Counted from the stretch's first letter, positions 17,837 to 26,897 are shown. The stretch: DNA of 64,000 nt from CAZJVD01 sp964549505 (GCA_964549505.1 CAZJVD010000003.1:62001-126000), one strand, 5' to 3'. A program made the numbers and translations. The notes: a model not told the origin generated them from the letters alone.

Positions 17837-19528
17837 TTAGAACGATAATGTCACGCCCGCTGGGCGGATGATATCGAGCAAGTTCTGAAACGAGCTCGTG
17901 ACTTCCATGGCGATCTTACGACCTGCATCGCTTTCAACATTCATGATCTCGCCGCTCGCGTTGTATTTAACTTTGATACTTCCCAGCTTTGGATCGATGA
18001 TCTCGATGGGTTTTGAATTCTCATCGTATTTGAAATCAATGCGACGTCGCGTGCTCTGATCGAGCATGCTGTTGATACGACCGTTTCGGTCATAGACCAG
18101 AACAACCGCTTTCTTGTCCGAGTTCTTAGCGCCTGTGAGATTGGCCTTGGCATCATACTCGAACTTCGACCATTGGACCTTCTTCGTGCGCTTCGACATC
18201 TTCTCGACGGCGACGACCTTTCCAAAGTTTGGATGGTAAGCGAGTTTTGTGACTTCGCTCGGAGTTTCTTTTTTACGAACACGGCCCTTGGCGTCGTAGT
18301 CAAACAATGTTGTTTCGCGATCGCGAATAATCTTCGTCGGTAACCCGCAGCACTCGTTATAAGTCGTGTCCGTCACGCGACCGTCTTGACTCGCAACCAT
18401 ACGTTGCGTCCATTCTTCGCCCGAAGCTTTGACCTTGTTGAAGTACTCATACGAACTCTGCGATAAGAGTTTGTTCTCTTTACTCAGAACACGGATGCCG
18501 ACTTTGTACCGGGCCTGACCGGGGCCGGAACTCAGATAGTCGTACTCGGTCGTCGAACCATCGCGATCCGTGACACTCTTCACGCTCTGAAGTTTGTCAC
18601 GACCAAAGTACGCCACGCGCAACCTGGTTCCATCCGAATAAGCTATCTCTGTAAGATTGTGTTCCTTGTCGTAGGCGAACTTATACACGTTCCCCTCGAC
18701 GTCCTTACTCTCAGTAAGGTCGCCTGCACCGCTGTACTTGTACTGTGCTTCCTTCGCGTTCATACCTTCGACGGCTGAGATCAGGCCTTGATTGTTGTAG
18801 TGCATGAGAATGCGGCGATGAAAGTTGTCTTCGATCTTTGTGAGCTTGCCGTCCTTTGCATAGGCGAGCTCGATAAAATTTCCATTCTTATCGAGAACCT
18901 TTGCGAGCTTGCCCTCTTCGTTGAACTCCTCGATACGTCCGTTATCAAATGTGCGACGATACCCGGCGTTCAACTTGGTAATGTACTGGTAACTGAAACG
19001 GTTGGAGATGAGTTGCGTACCCGACCTCAGAAGACGCGGTTTCAGCTCTCCCTGTGCAATAAACTTTTGCCACTCGTCATTTCTGAAAAACGAATCTGCT
19101 AAAAGTTTCTCACGATAGGCCGCAACCTTCTCAGCATTGGTCAGGCCTCCGATTTTCTTAGCGCGCTCGACGATACGCGCGACCGCCTCTTCGAGGTCTT
19201 TGCGCTTGAAATCGACTGGCGTAAACCGATTCTCTGCACCACCACCGTACTCGTAAACAACTACACTTCCATCAGCGGACACGGAGAGATGAACCTCATA
19301 CTCGGTTCCCCATCCGGCACCGAACGCACCTCGATAACCTGTCTTCGAATTGTAAACGCGTTCAATCTTGGGCTCAAAGCCTCCGGAGTAAACGAGATCC
19401 TTGTAACCGATGTAGAAGTTTCCGTTGCGAAGACTCACACCTGCAAACGTGCTCGGCACGGCAAGCACGACGGCTGCGACGATGAATCCTAAGTAACCCC
19501 AGATGCCCGAGATACGATGTGCGGTCAT
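17837..19528 (-). CDS. Secreted RHS/YD-repeat protein at the end of the Tad operon
   Basis: A 563-residue protein with an N-terminal signal peptide or anchor (about 10-30) and then a DUF6531-like opening (LVYSGGFEPKIERVYNSKTGY, then FGAGWGTEYE). Many YD-type repeats follow: GNFIELAYAKDGKLTKI, GNVYKFAYDKEHNLTEI, FDYDAKGRVRK, LVYDRNGRIN and FKYDENSKPIEI. Large RHS proteins encapsulate a C-terminal toxin. This one is short, lacks the core-closing PxxxxDPxGL motif and has no recognisable toxin, so it is more likely a structural or surface protein. It starts four bases after tadB, so it is almost surely co-transcribed. It may be a Tad-exported surface factor. Confidence 0.8.
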   Translation of the reverse strand: MTAHRISGIWGYLGFIVAAVVLAVPSTFAGVSLRNGNFYIGYKDLVYSGGFEPKIERVYNSKTGYRGAFGAGWGTEYEVHLSVSADGSVVVYEYGGGAENRFTPVDFKRKDLEEAVARIVERAKKIGGLTNAEKVAAYREKLLADSFFRNDEWQKFIAQGELKPRLLRSGTQLISNRFSYQYITKLNAGYRRTFDNGRIEEFNEEGKLAKVLDKNGNFIELAYAKDGKLTKIEDNFHRRILMHYNNQGLISAVEGMNAKEAQYKYSGAGDLTESKDVEGNVYKFAYDKEHNLTEIAYSDGTRLRVAYFGRDKLQSVKSVTDRDGSTTEYDYLSSGPGQARYKVGIRVLSKENKLLSQSSYEYFNKVKASGEEWTQRMVASQDGRVTDTTYNECCGLPTKIIRDRETTLFDYDAKGRVRKKETPSEVTKLAYHPNFGKVVAVEKMSKRTKKVQWSKFEYDAKANLTGAKNSDKKAVVLVYDRNGRINSMLDQSTRRRIDFKYDENSKPIEIIDPKLGSIKVKYNASGEIMNVESDAGRKIAMEVTSSFQNLLDIIRPAGVTLSF

Positions 19529-19532
19529 GAAA

Positions 19533-20402
19533 CTAGACCTCCACTTTCACAATCTTCATTATAAGGAAAAAGCCGAGAATCTCCAACCCCAATACCGCCA
19601 TGATCATGATCCAACCCAGCGTTGTCGTAAACAACGGTTGCATAAATTCAGGATCCACCATGTAAAACATAAAGCCCAAGATGGGCGGAATCGCGGCCAG
19701 AATAATCCCCTGGAACTTTCCTTGCGCGACCAGAGCCGCGATCTTGTTCTCGACCTTGATACGCTCACGCATCGTCAAAACAATGGTATCGAAAGTTTCC
19801 GCCAAATTTCCGCCGGTCTCTTTCAAAATATTAATCGCTGTGACGAACATCTCGACTTCGTCATGGCGAACACGCTTCGAAAGATTGATGAAGGCCTCTT
19901 CGAGCGACACGCCCAACTTGTTTTCACTGAGAACAAGGTTGAGCTCTTGCCGAATGGGATCGGGCATCTCTTGAACAACCAGGCCAACGGCCTGCGCGAT
20001 CGAAAGACCGGACTTCATCCCGTTTGCCATAAGACCAAGACCATCGATCATTTGCATGACAAACTTGTTCACCCGACGGCGATAAAAGAAGTCAACGATC
20101 GGTCCCGGAGCTTTCCAACCCACAAGAGTGGCCACACCACCCATCATGATGGCTGGAAACCAGTTGGGTAACAGCAGAAGAAAGATCAAAGCGCCCGGAC
20201 CAAAACTGACCGCGAGCTGCGCAATCAAAACGGTGTTCGGCGACACTTCGATAAACATCAATGCGAGTTTGTCGACGATGTAGTCGCGCGTTCCAATGGA
20301 CTGGAACCTGAGCCAGTCGAGAAACTTTTGATTGTAGTGGTAGGCCGCCATACCGATGGCCGTCGCAAGAACCATGATCCCCGCCCACTTCATCAAAAGC
20401 AC
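19533..20402 (-). CDS. tadB: Tad inner-membrane platform protein TadB
   Basis: GspF/T2SF-fold platform protein of the Tad pilus, about 289 residues. The conserved cytoplasmic block reads GMKSGLSIAQAVGLVVQEMPD, then GVSLEEAF, then ETGGNLAETFDTIV and IAALVAQGKFQGIILA. Hydrophobic helices flank it. The GGNLAE and ALVAQG pattern marks it as TadB rather than TadC. It begins at a GTG after AGGGGGTTCT, the same leader that precedes the tadC ATG at 34405. It lies 40 bases after the CpaE-CpaF fusion and four bases before the RHS-like gene. Unusually, its usual neighbour tadC is 13 kb upstream. Confidence 0.88.
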   Translation of the reverse strand: MLLMKWAGIMVLATAIGMAAYHYNQKFLDWLRFQSIGTRDYIVDKLALMFIEVSPNTVLIAQLAVSFGPGALIFLLLLPNWFPAIMMGGVATLVGWKAPGPIVDFFYRRRVNKFVMQMIDGLGLMANGMKSGLSIAQAVGLVVQEMPDPIRQELNLVLSENKLGVSLEEAFINLSKRVRHDEVEMFVTAINILKETGGNLAETFDTIVLTMRERIKVENKIAALVAQGKFQGIILAAIPPILGFMFYMVDPEFMQPLFTTTLGWIMIMAVLGLEILGFFLIMKIVKVEV

Positions 20403-20442
20403 AGAACCCCCTACCCTCAGCGCGCTTCTCTACGGTAGCGCA

Positions 20443-22608
20443 TCACCGTGTCGCAAAAAGTCCGCGTGAAATTTTCATACCCTTTTGTTCCATCAATTCG
20501 ACAAACTTCGGAATATAGCCGCTCGGTACAAAGCGACCGATGACCTTGCGCCGTTTGTCGAGACCGTCTTGCTGGAACGTAAAAATATCCTGCAACGAAA
20601 TCACATCGCCTTGCATGCCACTCACTTCAGAAATATGCGTGATCTTCCGCGATCCGTCGGACAGGCGCGACTGCTGAACAATCAAGTTCACACTCGACGT
20701 GATCAGCTCGCGAATTCCTTTCGACTCCAACCCCAAACCTGCCATTCGAACGAGATTCTCAAGCCGCGAGAGACAATCCCGCGGATTGTTAGCATGCAGA
20801 GTCGTCAGCGATCCGTCATGTCCCGTCGACATCGCCTGCAACATATCGAAGGCTTCGCCGGCTCGGCACTCACCGACCACAATTCGATCGGGTCGCATGC
20901 GCAAACTCGCCTTGACGAGATCACGAATCGCGACCTCCCCTTCGCCTTCAATGTTCTTTGGCCGTGTCTCGAGACGCACAACATGATCCTGTCCGAGCTG
21001 CAACTCTGCCGAGTCTTCAATCGTGACGATTCGCTCGTTGACCGGAATAAAGTTCGACAGCACGTTAAGGAGCGTCGTCTTACCGGAGCCAGTACCTCCA
21101 GAAATCACGACATTCAGCTTGGCTTCGACACACGCTCGCAGAAAATCCGCAATTTCGTTCGTCATGGAACCAAACTTCTCAACCAAGTCTTTGGAGGTGA
21201 TACGCGTCTTCGGAAACTTTCGAATTGTGATCGTCGGACCTCGAAGCGCAAGCGGTGGAATAATCACGTGCACTCGCGATCCATCTCGTAAGCGGGCATC
21301 GACATACGGAGTTTTTTCATCGACGCGACGTCCAAGCGGCGTAACGATCCGCTCGATAACGTTCATCATCTGCTGTTCACTTGTGAAATTGATTTTTGAA
21401 AGAAAGTTCTTGCCGCTTCGCTCGACGTAAATCTGATCGCGCGCATTGACCATGATTTCAGTGACGGAGTCGTCTCCAAGAAGATCCTCAAGCGGGCCAA
21501 GACCGAGCGCTTCATCCAGCACTTCCTTCGCCATCTGCGCCTTGAGTTCGCGCGTGGTGAGCAATGAGCCCGTGTCTTCGGTGCTGATGATTTCCAAAAT
21601 CGTTCGATTCGTCTTCTCTTTAAGAACAGCACGCTCTTTTTCGTCGTTGAAGTCAGTGGTCATTTTCTTGAGATCCATCTTGTCGACGAGCGCTCGATGG
21701 ATTCGCATCTTCATCGCCGTCCACGGATCAAGAGCGGCTGCACGGCTTCGGATCAGCCCTCCCCCACTCCCTGAGTCAATCGGAATCACGGCGGCCAACT
21801 GTGCCTGTGCTGCTTGAAGCTGGGCCGATAGTCCCGACGGCTTCTTCAGTGTTGCGAGCTTATCCAGCATGTTGGACTGAAACATCTTACGAACAAGATC
21901 ATTGTAGGCACGTGCGATAGCAGTCCCTGGTGCACCCACGACAAACGGCGTGTTCTTAGCCAGTGCGTTCTCGCAGGTTCCAGCCTCTTCCGGAATCACA
22001 GCAAACGCTTGGCGATTGAGGTTCTTCTGCACGATCGGCAACGACACGATCGACCCCTCGGTATAGCGATTGACCACGACTTGGACCATCTCAGGAGGAA
22101 AAAGCAGTTCCTGAATCTTGCTGAGAATTCGGCGTGTCTGGTTGAGGACAATAATATCGCAGCTCGTGACCACAAAGATTGCGGTCGCATGTTCGAGTGC
22201 TTTCATCGTCGCGGCATCCATCGAACTACCGCAGTCGATCACGACAAGAGGAAACACTTGGGTAATGCCTTTGAGCGCTTTTCCAAGCCCATCAAGATCA
22301 AGATCGCGTGTCGCAATAACGTCGCGAGGCGCGCTCAGAAAACTGAAACCCTGTGAGCTGTTGGCAAGCAACGGTCCGAGCGACTTCGGATCGAGCGCCT
22401 GCGTCTGAAGCTTCGAAAGATCGACAATGGTTTTTGGAGAGGTCTGACCTAAGATCAGATTTTGGTCGCCCAAACTCTGAAAATCGAGATCGATGATCAA
22501 CGGACGTTGACGGAAGTTCTTAACGTACGCCAGCGTGAGATTGGCAGCAAAAACGCTTTTGCCAACTCCACCCTTACCCCCAACGATGGCAATAATGTGA
22601 CCAGCCAT
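20443..22608 (-). CDS. cpaF: Fused TadZ/CpaE ParA-like protein and CpaF secretion ATPase
   Basis: A single 721-residue chain holds two Tad functions that are normally separate. Residues 1-260 are a MinD/ParA-type ATPase with deviant Walker A GGKGGVGKS (10-18) and LIIDLDFQSLGD, as in CpaE/TadZ but without its receiver-like N-terminal domain. After a linker, residues about 310-721 are a VirB11/CpaF hexameric ATPase: N-terminal AQMAKEVLDEALGLGPLEDLL, then DDSVTEIMVNARDQIYVE, Walker A GGTGSGKTT (504-512), IVVGECRAGEAFDML and TLHANNPRDCLSRL. It should place the machine and power pilin assembly. No frameshift or internal start suggests two proteins. Confidence 0.92.
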   Translation of the reverse strand: MAGHIIAIVGGKGGVGKSVFAANLTLAYVKNFRQRPLIIDLDFQSLGDQNLILGQTSPKTIVDLSKLQTQALDPKSLGPLLANSSQGFSFLSAPRDVIATRDLDLDGLGKALKGITQVFPLVVIDCGSSMDAATMKALEHATAIFVVTSCDIIVLNQTRRILSKIQELLFPPEMVQVVVNRYTEGSIVSLPIVQKNLNRQAFAVIPEEAGTCENALAKNTPFVVGAPGTAIARAYNDLVRKMFQSNMLDKLATLKKPSGLSAQLQAAQAQLAAVIPIDSGSGGGLIRSRAAALDPWTAMKMRIHRALVDKMDLKKMTTDFNDEKERAVLKEKTNRTILEIISTEDTGSLLTTRELKAQMAKEVLDEALGLGPLEDLLGDDSVTEIMVNARDQIYVERSGKNFLSKINFTSEQQMMNVIERIVTPLGRRVDEKTPYVDARLRDGSRVHVIIPPLALRGPTITIRKFPKTRITSKDLVEKFGSMTNEIADFLRACVEAKLNVVISGGTGSGKTTLLNVLSNFIPVNERIVTIEDSAELQLGQDHVVRLETRPKNIEGEGEVAIRDLVKASLRMRPDRIVVGECRAGEAFDMLQAMSTGHDGSLTTLHANNPRDCLSRLENLVRMAGLGLESKGIRELITSSVNLIVQQSRLSDGSRKITHISEVSGMQGDVISLQDIFTFQQDGLDKRRKVIGRFVPSGYIPKFVELMEQKGMKISRGLFATR

Positions 22609-22617
22609 CGCGTCCTC

Positions 22618-24222
22618 TCAATCCACCTTGACGCGAAAGTTCCGCTTGAGATCTTCCGTGCCTTGCGACGCACTCTCGATGATTTGCGGCGTGACGAAAA
22701 TCACGAACTGCGCCTTTTTCTTATCAAAACTCTTCGATCGCAGAAGTGTGAACAACGGCGAGGTGTTCGGACTGTTTGAGGCCGTTGCGTTCGGATCGTC
22801 TTTGTTGAAGTTCGTTTGCACGTCTTGAGAATCCAAGCCGGCCACCGCCGCACTCTCTTTGTTCTGAACGTAGAGCTTGGTTTCCACTCGATGCGTGGAC
22901 GTCGTTGGAACTCCGCCCGATGCCTTCGGACCGAGGTTCGACTGTTCGAGAATGAGATCCATCTCGATGTCTTCGCTCTCACCGAGAATCAGCGGCGTCA
23001 CCGAAAGCAACAGTCCTACGCCAGCGGTCGACGAGACGACTTGCCCGTTCGAGGCCGTCTGTGTAAACGGAATATCCGTTTGATCAGCAAGTTTCGCCGG
23101 TTTGCCACTGCGAACCATGATCGTTCCCGTTTTCAAGATGCGCGCGTAACCCGCGCTCTGTGCGCTCTGGAGTCGCGGAAACAAACTTGAGATCGTCGCT
23201 GTAAAGTTAAACCCTTCTGAGGACCCAGCTGCACCAGCGGCCGTCGTACCGATCTGAATCGTCGGATCCGCCGTAAATCCGGGCTGCCATTTAAAACCAA
23301 AGAACTTGCCGTAGTCTTTTTGCAGTTCGACGAAGTGAACGGTCACGCGTACGAGTTTTTCTTGCTTCTGCGGCGGCGGTGGATTGATCACAATGAAGTT
23401 CTGAACCGGACTGCGCGGCGGACGCCGCTTAAGAGAAGGATCCTTGCGCTCGATCGGTTCTCCCGGTTTTGCTTCGGGAAAGTAAAGGTCGGCCACCCGC
23501 TCTGCGCGTTTCGCCACGTCGATACTATCCGCCGTACCTTCGAGCCAGATGGCTCCGTTCACGACTCGAGTCGAAACGTTCGGCGCGAAAACCGAAACAT
23601 CTTTCTGAATCCGTTGCGCTAGAGCCCGCATCGCGATGGGAGAAAGTGTGACGAGATTGATAACCAGGTCCGTATAGTTCGGATCGGTCACGTTGAGAAT
23701 GCGACCGTAGTCCGATGGAACGAGGACTTCGCCATCGATAATGATCTTTTTTCCGACAATCCGAATGTCAATTCCTTCGATATCTTTGGTGAGATCCATG
23801 ATCTCGCGCTTGTTCGTAAGAAGATTGCTGCCGGTCACGTTGACCGCAAAGATCAAGCGGACGTTGCCTTCTTCATCGCGAACGGTGACCGTCGTTCGCC
23901 CGTCTGCAAGTGGTTTAAAAACAAGCTGCCTCTTTTCGCCGACACGAACGAGTGTTGTGAGAACGACTTTTGGGTTTCCGATCGCGATCCCATTGGCGGT
24001 GACATTAGCTTCGAAGTCGAGATCGACGACCTTGTCTTCACCGGTTGCCATCAACAGGCTGCGACGATCGGCTTGCCCTTCGGAACGGTCGCTCGTCAGT
24101 TTGCTACGACGATACGGATCTTTTTCGGTCGCACTCCAAAGCGCTTTCGGGCTTCCGAGGATTCCGATCAGCAGCGCCGCGATCCAGAATTTTGTTTTAC
24201 TAAGCCCCCACCCTGTCAGCAT
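22618..24222 (-). CDS. cpaC: Tad outer-membrane secretin RcpA/CpaC
   Basis: Secretin that forms the outer-membrane pore of the Tad machine. After a signal peptide it has the pilus/MSHA-type N domain (LTSDRSEG, then VTANGIAIGNPKVV), a BON-like stretch (RVVNGAIWLEGTADSIDVAKRAE) and the C-terminal secretin core, including KLADQTDIPFTQT and VGLLLSVTPLILGESEDIEMDLILEQS. Usual length is about 450-550 residues. The ATG at 24222 overlaps the cpaB stop (TGATG); a TTG one codon upstream is also in frame. It lies ten bases before the CpaE-CpaF fusion. Confidence 0.92.
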   Translation of the reverse strand: MLTGWGLSKTKFWIAALLIGILGSPKALWSATEKDPYRRSKLTSDRSEGQADRRSLLMATGEDKVVDLDFEANVTANGIAIGNPKVVLTTLVRVGEKRQLVFKPLADGRTTVTVRDEEGNVRLIFAVNVTGSNLLTNKREIMDLTKDIEGIDIRIVGKKIIIDGEVLVPSDYGRILNVTDPNYTDLVINLVTLSPIAMRALAQRIQKDVSVFAPNVSTRVVNGAIWLEGTADSIDVAKRAERVADLYFPEAKPGEPIERKDPSLKRRPPRSPVQNFIVINPPPPQKQEKLVRVTVHFVELQKDYGKFFGFKWQPGFTADPTIQIGTTAAGAAGSSEGFNFTATISSLFPRLQSAQSAGYARILKTGTIMVRSGKPAKLADQTDIPFTQTASNGQVVSSTAGVGLLLSVTPLILGESEDIEMDLILEQSNLGPKASGGVPTTSTHRVETKLYVQNKESAAVAGLDSQDVQTNFNKDDPNATASNSPNTSPLFTLLRSKSFDKKKAQFVIFVTPQIIESASQGTEDLKRNFRVKVD

Positions 24223-25061
24223 CAACGACTCCGCGTCCGTGTGGGTGCACTGTTTGGAAGCGTTTCGACGCCGACAAAGTCGCGCATCGACGCACCACCA
24301 AGAGCCATGCGTTCGTTATCGTCGCTGTTGCGAAGACTCAAGGTGATCAGATTGTTTCGATTTGCTAAAATCAATGAAAGCATCTGTGTGTCGCTTGGAT
24401 CAATCTCGAGCGTCACCGACGCGAAACCGTCAAATTCGTTGAGATTGCGAACTGATGTGTTCTTGCTGCCCGGACGGCGCTCTAAGATACGGGGAACGTT
24501 ATTGGTGACACTGCGACCAACCGCCAAGATCGGAACATCCTGCAAAATCGTTCGTACGGTTTGGTTCTGAGAGCCCGATCCGGTGGACAACACCGCAACG
24601 ACATCGACGCGGTCGCCCGGCTTGACGAGTTTTCCCACCCCTGTTGTTTCGCTCACCGGTACAGAAAAGGCCCGCTTTCCAGGCGTCACTTGCGGCGAAA
24701 GACCGGTTCGGAGTCCTGCTTCGGTAATCTTGTTGTAAGTGATCTGCTCGCCCGACGAGATCGGAATGAGCGCCACGGTACCAGAAAGTGCCGTCATGTC
24801 GCGCGCGACGCTAGGATCCTCGGCATTTGCTTCGAACGAGATAGCGGATGGCTCCAGAAACTTTTTAGGAATCGCTTTGAGTGTGAGCATCGTTTCGTCG
24901 AGGGTCTGAGCTTCGCCAATATCTTTTTTCGCGACGACCACAAGGACTTTTGTGCCGAACTTTTTCTCAGCCTCTTGTTCGATACTCGAAACATAGCTTT
25001 GGATGAAGAAGAAGGCCACGACCCCCATCAGCACCGACAGTGTGAGCGCCCGGTTGTTCAT
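24222..25061 (-). CDS. cpaB: Tad pilus assembly protein CpaB/RcpC
   Basis: Periplasmic partner of the secretin, 279 residues, with an N-terminal membrane helix (ALTLSVLMGVVAFFFIQSYV). An SAF-type domain follows (VLVVVAKKDIGEAQTLDETMLTLKAIPKKF) together with the RcpC-type region GKRAFSVPVSETTGVGKLVKPGDRVDVVAVL. It overlaps the TadE-like gene before it and the secretin after it by a few bases, so the three are translationally coupled. Confidence 0.92.
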   Translation of the reverse strand: MNNRALTLSVLMGVVAFFFIQSYVSSIEQEAEKKFGTKVLVVVAKKDIGEAQTLDETMLTLKAIPKKFLEPSAISFEANAEDPSVARDMTALSGTVALIPISSGEQITYNKITEAGLRTGLSPQVTPGKRAFSVPVSETTGVGKLVKPGDRVDVVAVLSTGSGSQNQTVRTILQDVPILAVGRSVTNNVPRILERRPGSKNTSVRNLNEFDGFASVTLEIDPSDTQMLSLILANRNNLITLSLRNSDDNERMALGGASMRDFVGVETLPNSAPTRTRSR

Positions 25062-25543
25062 CGCGATATCCCCTGACAGAAAGAGCGGTTCGGTTCGTTA
25101 CCCACAGCAAGATTGGTCTGCGTACAGAGCGTGACCGAATCACGAACGCGGACACGTGCACGCAACGCAGGTTCCGTTTTTGCGTCATCGTTAGCAGCAG
25201 CTTTTGATCCTTTGCGAGCCAGATTGATCGAGGTTGCATCAGGAACGTAGGAGGGTTCAGCGAGATCGTCAGAGACCCCCATCGTCATCTCACTGACTTC
25301 GAGATTTTCTCGAAAACGTCGCTCGGGATAGACGGGACTGTTGTAAGCCAGAAACAGGGCTTGAGCGCGTGCGTATTTTTGGTTAACGGCAGAAACTTGT
25401 GCAGCAGAGTTTGCTCGAAGCAAAAAGATCGTGACGACCAACATGGCCGGAAAGAGTAAGAGAAATTCGATGAGCGCCTGTCCGCTTCGGCGACCCTTCG
25501 ATTTTTTCGCGTGTCGGTCCGCACAAACTGACCTAACAACCAT
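25058..25543 (-). CDS. TadE-like pseudopilin
   Basis: About 161 residues. The N terminus is a class III-like prepilin leader: a basic stretch (HAKKSKGRRSG) followed by QALIEFLLLFPAMLVVTIFLL, the hydrophobic assembly helix with the TadE-type GQ-x4-F pattern. The rest is a polar extracytoplasmic domain with two cysteines (LCTQ and SFCQ). I place the start at the ATG at 25543 with GGGAG eight bases upstream; longer starts would run far into the preceding gene. It overlaps that gene by 11 bases and cpaB by four. The prepilin peptidase that would cut it is not in the window. Confidence 0.8.
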   Translation of the reverse strand: MVVRSVCADRHAKKSKGRRSGQALIEFLLLFPAMLVVTIFLLRANSAAQVSAVNQKYARAQALFLAYNSPVYPERRFRENLEVSEMTMGVSDDLAEPSYVPDATSINLARKGSKAAANDDAKTEPALRARVRVRDSVTLCTQTNLAVGNEPNRSFCQGISR

Positions 25544-26093
25544 TGTCGATACTCCCTTTCGACTCCATGAAATCCACGCATTCATCAAACGTGGGGCCGC
25601 GGCCAAGCCAAGACTCTGAAGTCAGCTCGAGCGCGTTCGTTCCTTGGGAGGCCCCTAAGAAACCCAAAATCAGGCGTCCCCTGAATTTGTATCGGACTCC
25701 CTCCTGCCAACTAAAATCTTTGTTGTTCGGATCTTGGGCCTTTTCAGGACCGTCGCCTACATCGGCCGTGGCACTGAAAGAATTGCCGCCTTCGGAGCGT
25801 GCGAGCGCCGGAAAACGGTCACTTCCAGGTGCGGTAGGATATTGACGGAGCATGCGAACCAAAACCTCGTCAGCGCGCTTCGTCTGATCGTCGGCATTGA
25901 TCCCTCCCGCTGTGAGCGCACGACTCGCCATGAACGTCGCGTACTGGGCGTAGTTTCCGTAAAGCAAGAACGCCGCAAACTGATAGTAGAAAACACCGAA
26001 ACCGAAAACGATCCCAATCACGAGAAGGAATTCGATCGTCGATTGTCCGGCACGTCGTCGGGTGTCGAGTTCTTTACGCCGAGGGAGCTTCAA
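25533..26093 (-). CDS. TadE-like pseudopilin
   Basis: A 186-residue protein with a basic leader (KLPRRKELDTRRRAG), cleavage expected before QSTIEFLLVIGIVFGFGVFYY, and a polar periplasmic domain with two Cys (DECVDF and the C-terminal NGC). It resembles the downstream pseudopilin and probably forms a heteromeric tip or initiation complex with it, as TadE/TadF do. It starts at a TTG overlapping the previous stop (TTGA). That is inferred from family behaviour and gene order. Confidence 0.8.
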   Translation of the reverse strand: MKLPRRKELDTRRRAGQSTIEFLLVIGIVFGFGVFYYQFAAFLLYGNYAQYATFMASRALTAGGINADDQTKRADEVLVRMLRQYPTAPGSDRFPALARSEGGNSFSATADVGDGPEKAQDPNNKDFSWQEGVRYKFRGRLILGFLGASQGTNALELTSESWLGRGPTFDECVDFMESKGSIDNGC

Positions 26094-26416
26094 TTTGAGG
26101 ACCCTCCCTGATCGTTTCCCGGATTGATGAAGATCCGAAAGTTTCCATCACCACCGAAGCGCGGATGAAACGCCGGCCCGCCCGGATCATCGGGAGACAA
26201 CGCCTTCGGATGTCCAAATTGATAAACGGTTTTAAACGAACGCATCGGACCTTCGCGAAGACGCGTGCCGATACCAAAATCTTTGAAAGCGCGGATCACA
26301 GAGCCCGCAAGACCCGTGAGAATCGCCAGCAGAAGAATATATTCGAGGATCGCTTGCCCTGAGCTGTTGTCGTGACGATTTTCGAGAATTATAGATGGCT
26401 TAGTTTTCCCAAACAC
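26090..26416 (-). CDS. Flp/TadE-like small prepilin with extended tail
   Basis: A 108-residue protein starting at a GTG. The leader NRHDNSSG is followed by QAILEYILLLAILTGLAGSVI, the same GQ-x-x-x-E-Y signature as the two short pilins just upstream. It has about 50 extra C-terminal residues rich in Gly, Pro and Asp. The start overlaps the end of the neighbouring pilin gene by 17 bases. It may be a minor pilin or a specialised subunit rather than the major Flp protein. Confidence 0.75.
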   Translation of the reverse strand: MFGKTKPSIILENRHDNSSGQAILEYILLLAILTGLAGSVIRAFKDFGIGTRLREGPMRSFKTVYQFGHPKALSPDDPGGPAFHPRFGGDGNFRIFINPGNDQGGSSN

Positions 26417-26597
26417 CCGGACTCAATCTCCCTGACTTGAGTTGCTTCTCGAGCTTTCCTCCGAACACGAGAACACTCTGGTCGAGACCACCGAGCAGAA
26501 TCTTAGCCATTCCAACCGCTACGACAACGGTGATGGACAGTACGAAGATGTATTCTAAAATCGCTTGCCCTTTTGGATTGCGTACAACCTTATCCAT
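26400..26597 (-). CDS. flp: Flp-type pilin
   Basis: A 65-residue Flp-like protein. The short basic leader KVVRNPKG precedes QAILEYIFVLSITVVVAVGMA, with the Glu-5 and Tyr-6 pair of Flp pilins, and a short polar C-terminal part follows. The gap to the previous pilin gene holds a 14-of-16 match to the end of the inverted-repeat element at 37843. Together with its neighbours it suggests a pilus of more than one subunit. Confidence 0.8.
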   Translation of the reverse strand: MDKVVRNPKGQAILEYIFVLSITVVVAVGMAKILLGGLDQSVLVFGGKLEKQLKSGRLSPGVWEN

Positions 26598-26608
26598 CAG
26601 GGCGTGTC

Positions 26609-26809
26609 CTAATCACTCGTATCGTTGATCACCGAATTGATGTTTCCGCCAACCGTTTGCACAGCTGTGTCGAGTTGCTTCTTAATCTCGGTGCGGAATT
26701 TCATGGCGATGAGTGCGACCAATGACAAAATCAAAATGTACTCCGTTAGAGTTTGGCCGCGACGATCGTGCAGCAAACGCTGGATTTTCTTGAAAACCCC
26801 TCTCCTCAC
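26609..26809 (-). CDS. flp: Flp-type pilin, first gene of the pilin operon
   Basis: A 66-residue protein with a basic leader (KKIQRLLHDRRG) followed by QTLTEYILILSLVALIAMKF and a polar C-terminal part, the classic Flp layout cut between Gly and Gln. It lies first after a recognisable promoter and an 85-base leader, and so is the best candidate for the abundant major pilin. It has no cysteines. Confidence 0.8.
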   Translation of the reverse strand: MRRGVFKKIQRLLHDRRGQTLTEYILILSLVALIAMKFRTEIKKQLDTAVQTVGGNINSVINDTSD

Positions 26810-26897
26810 GGTTCAAGTCTCCTTGCTTTCAGCCCTCTTGTCGGCGCGTCAGCGGATTTACTCGAGTTCTTTAAACCCCTCTGTGTCCCCACCTTAC

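Noticed and set aside
17837..19528. RHS gene read as a polymorphic toxin with immunity gene downstream
   Set aside because: No C-terminal toxin domain or core-closing motif is seen, and both small downstream genes have signal peptides, unlike most cytosolic immunity proteins.
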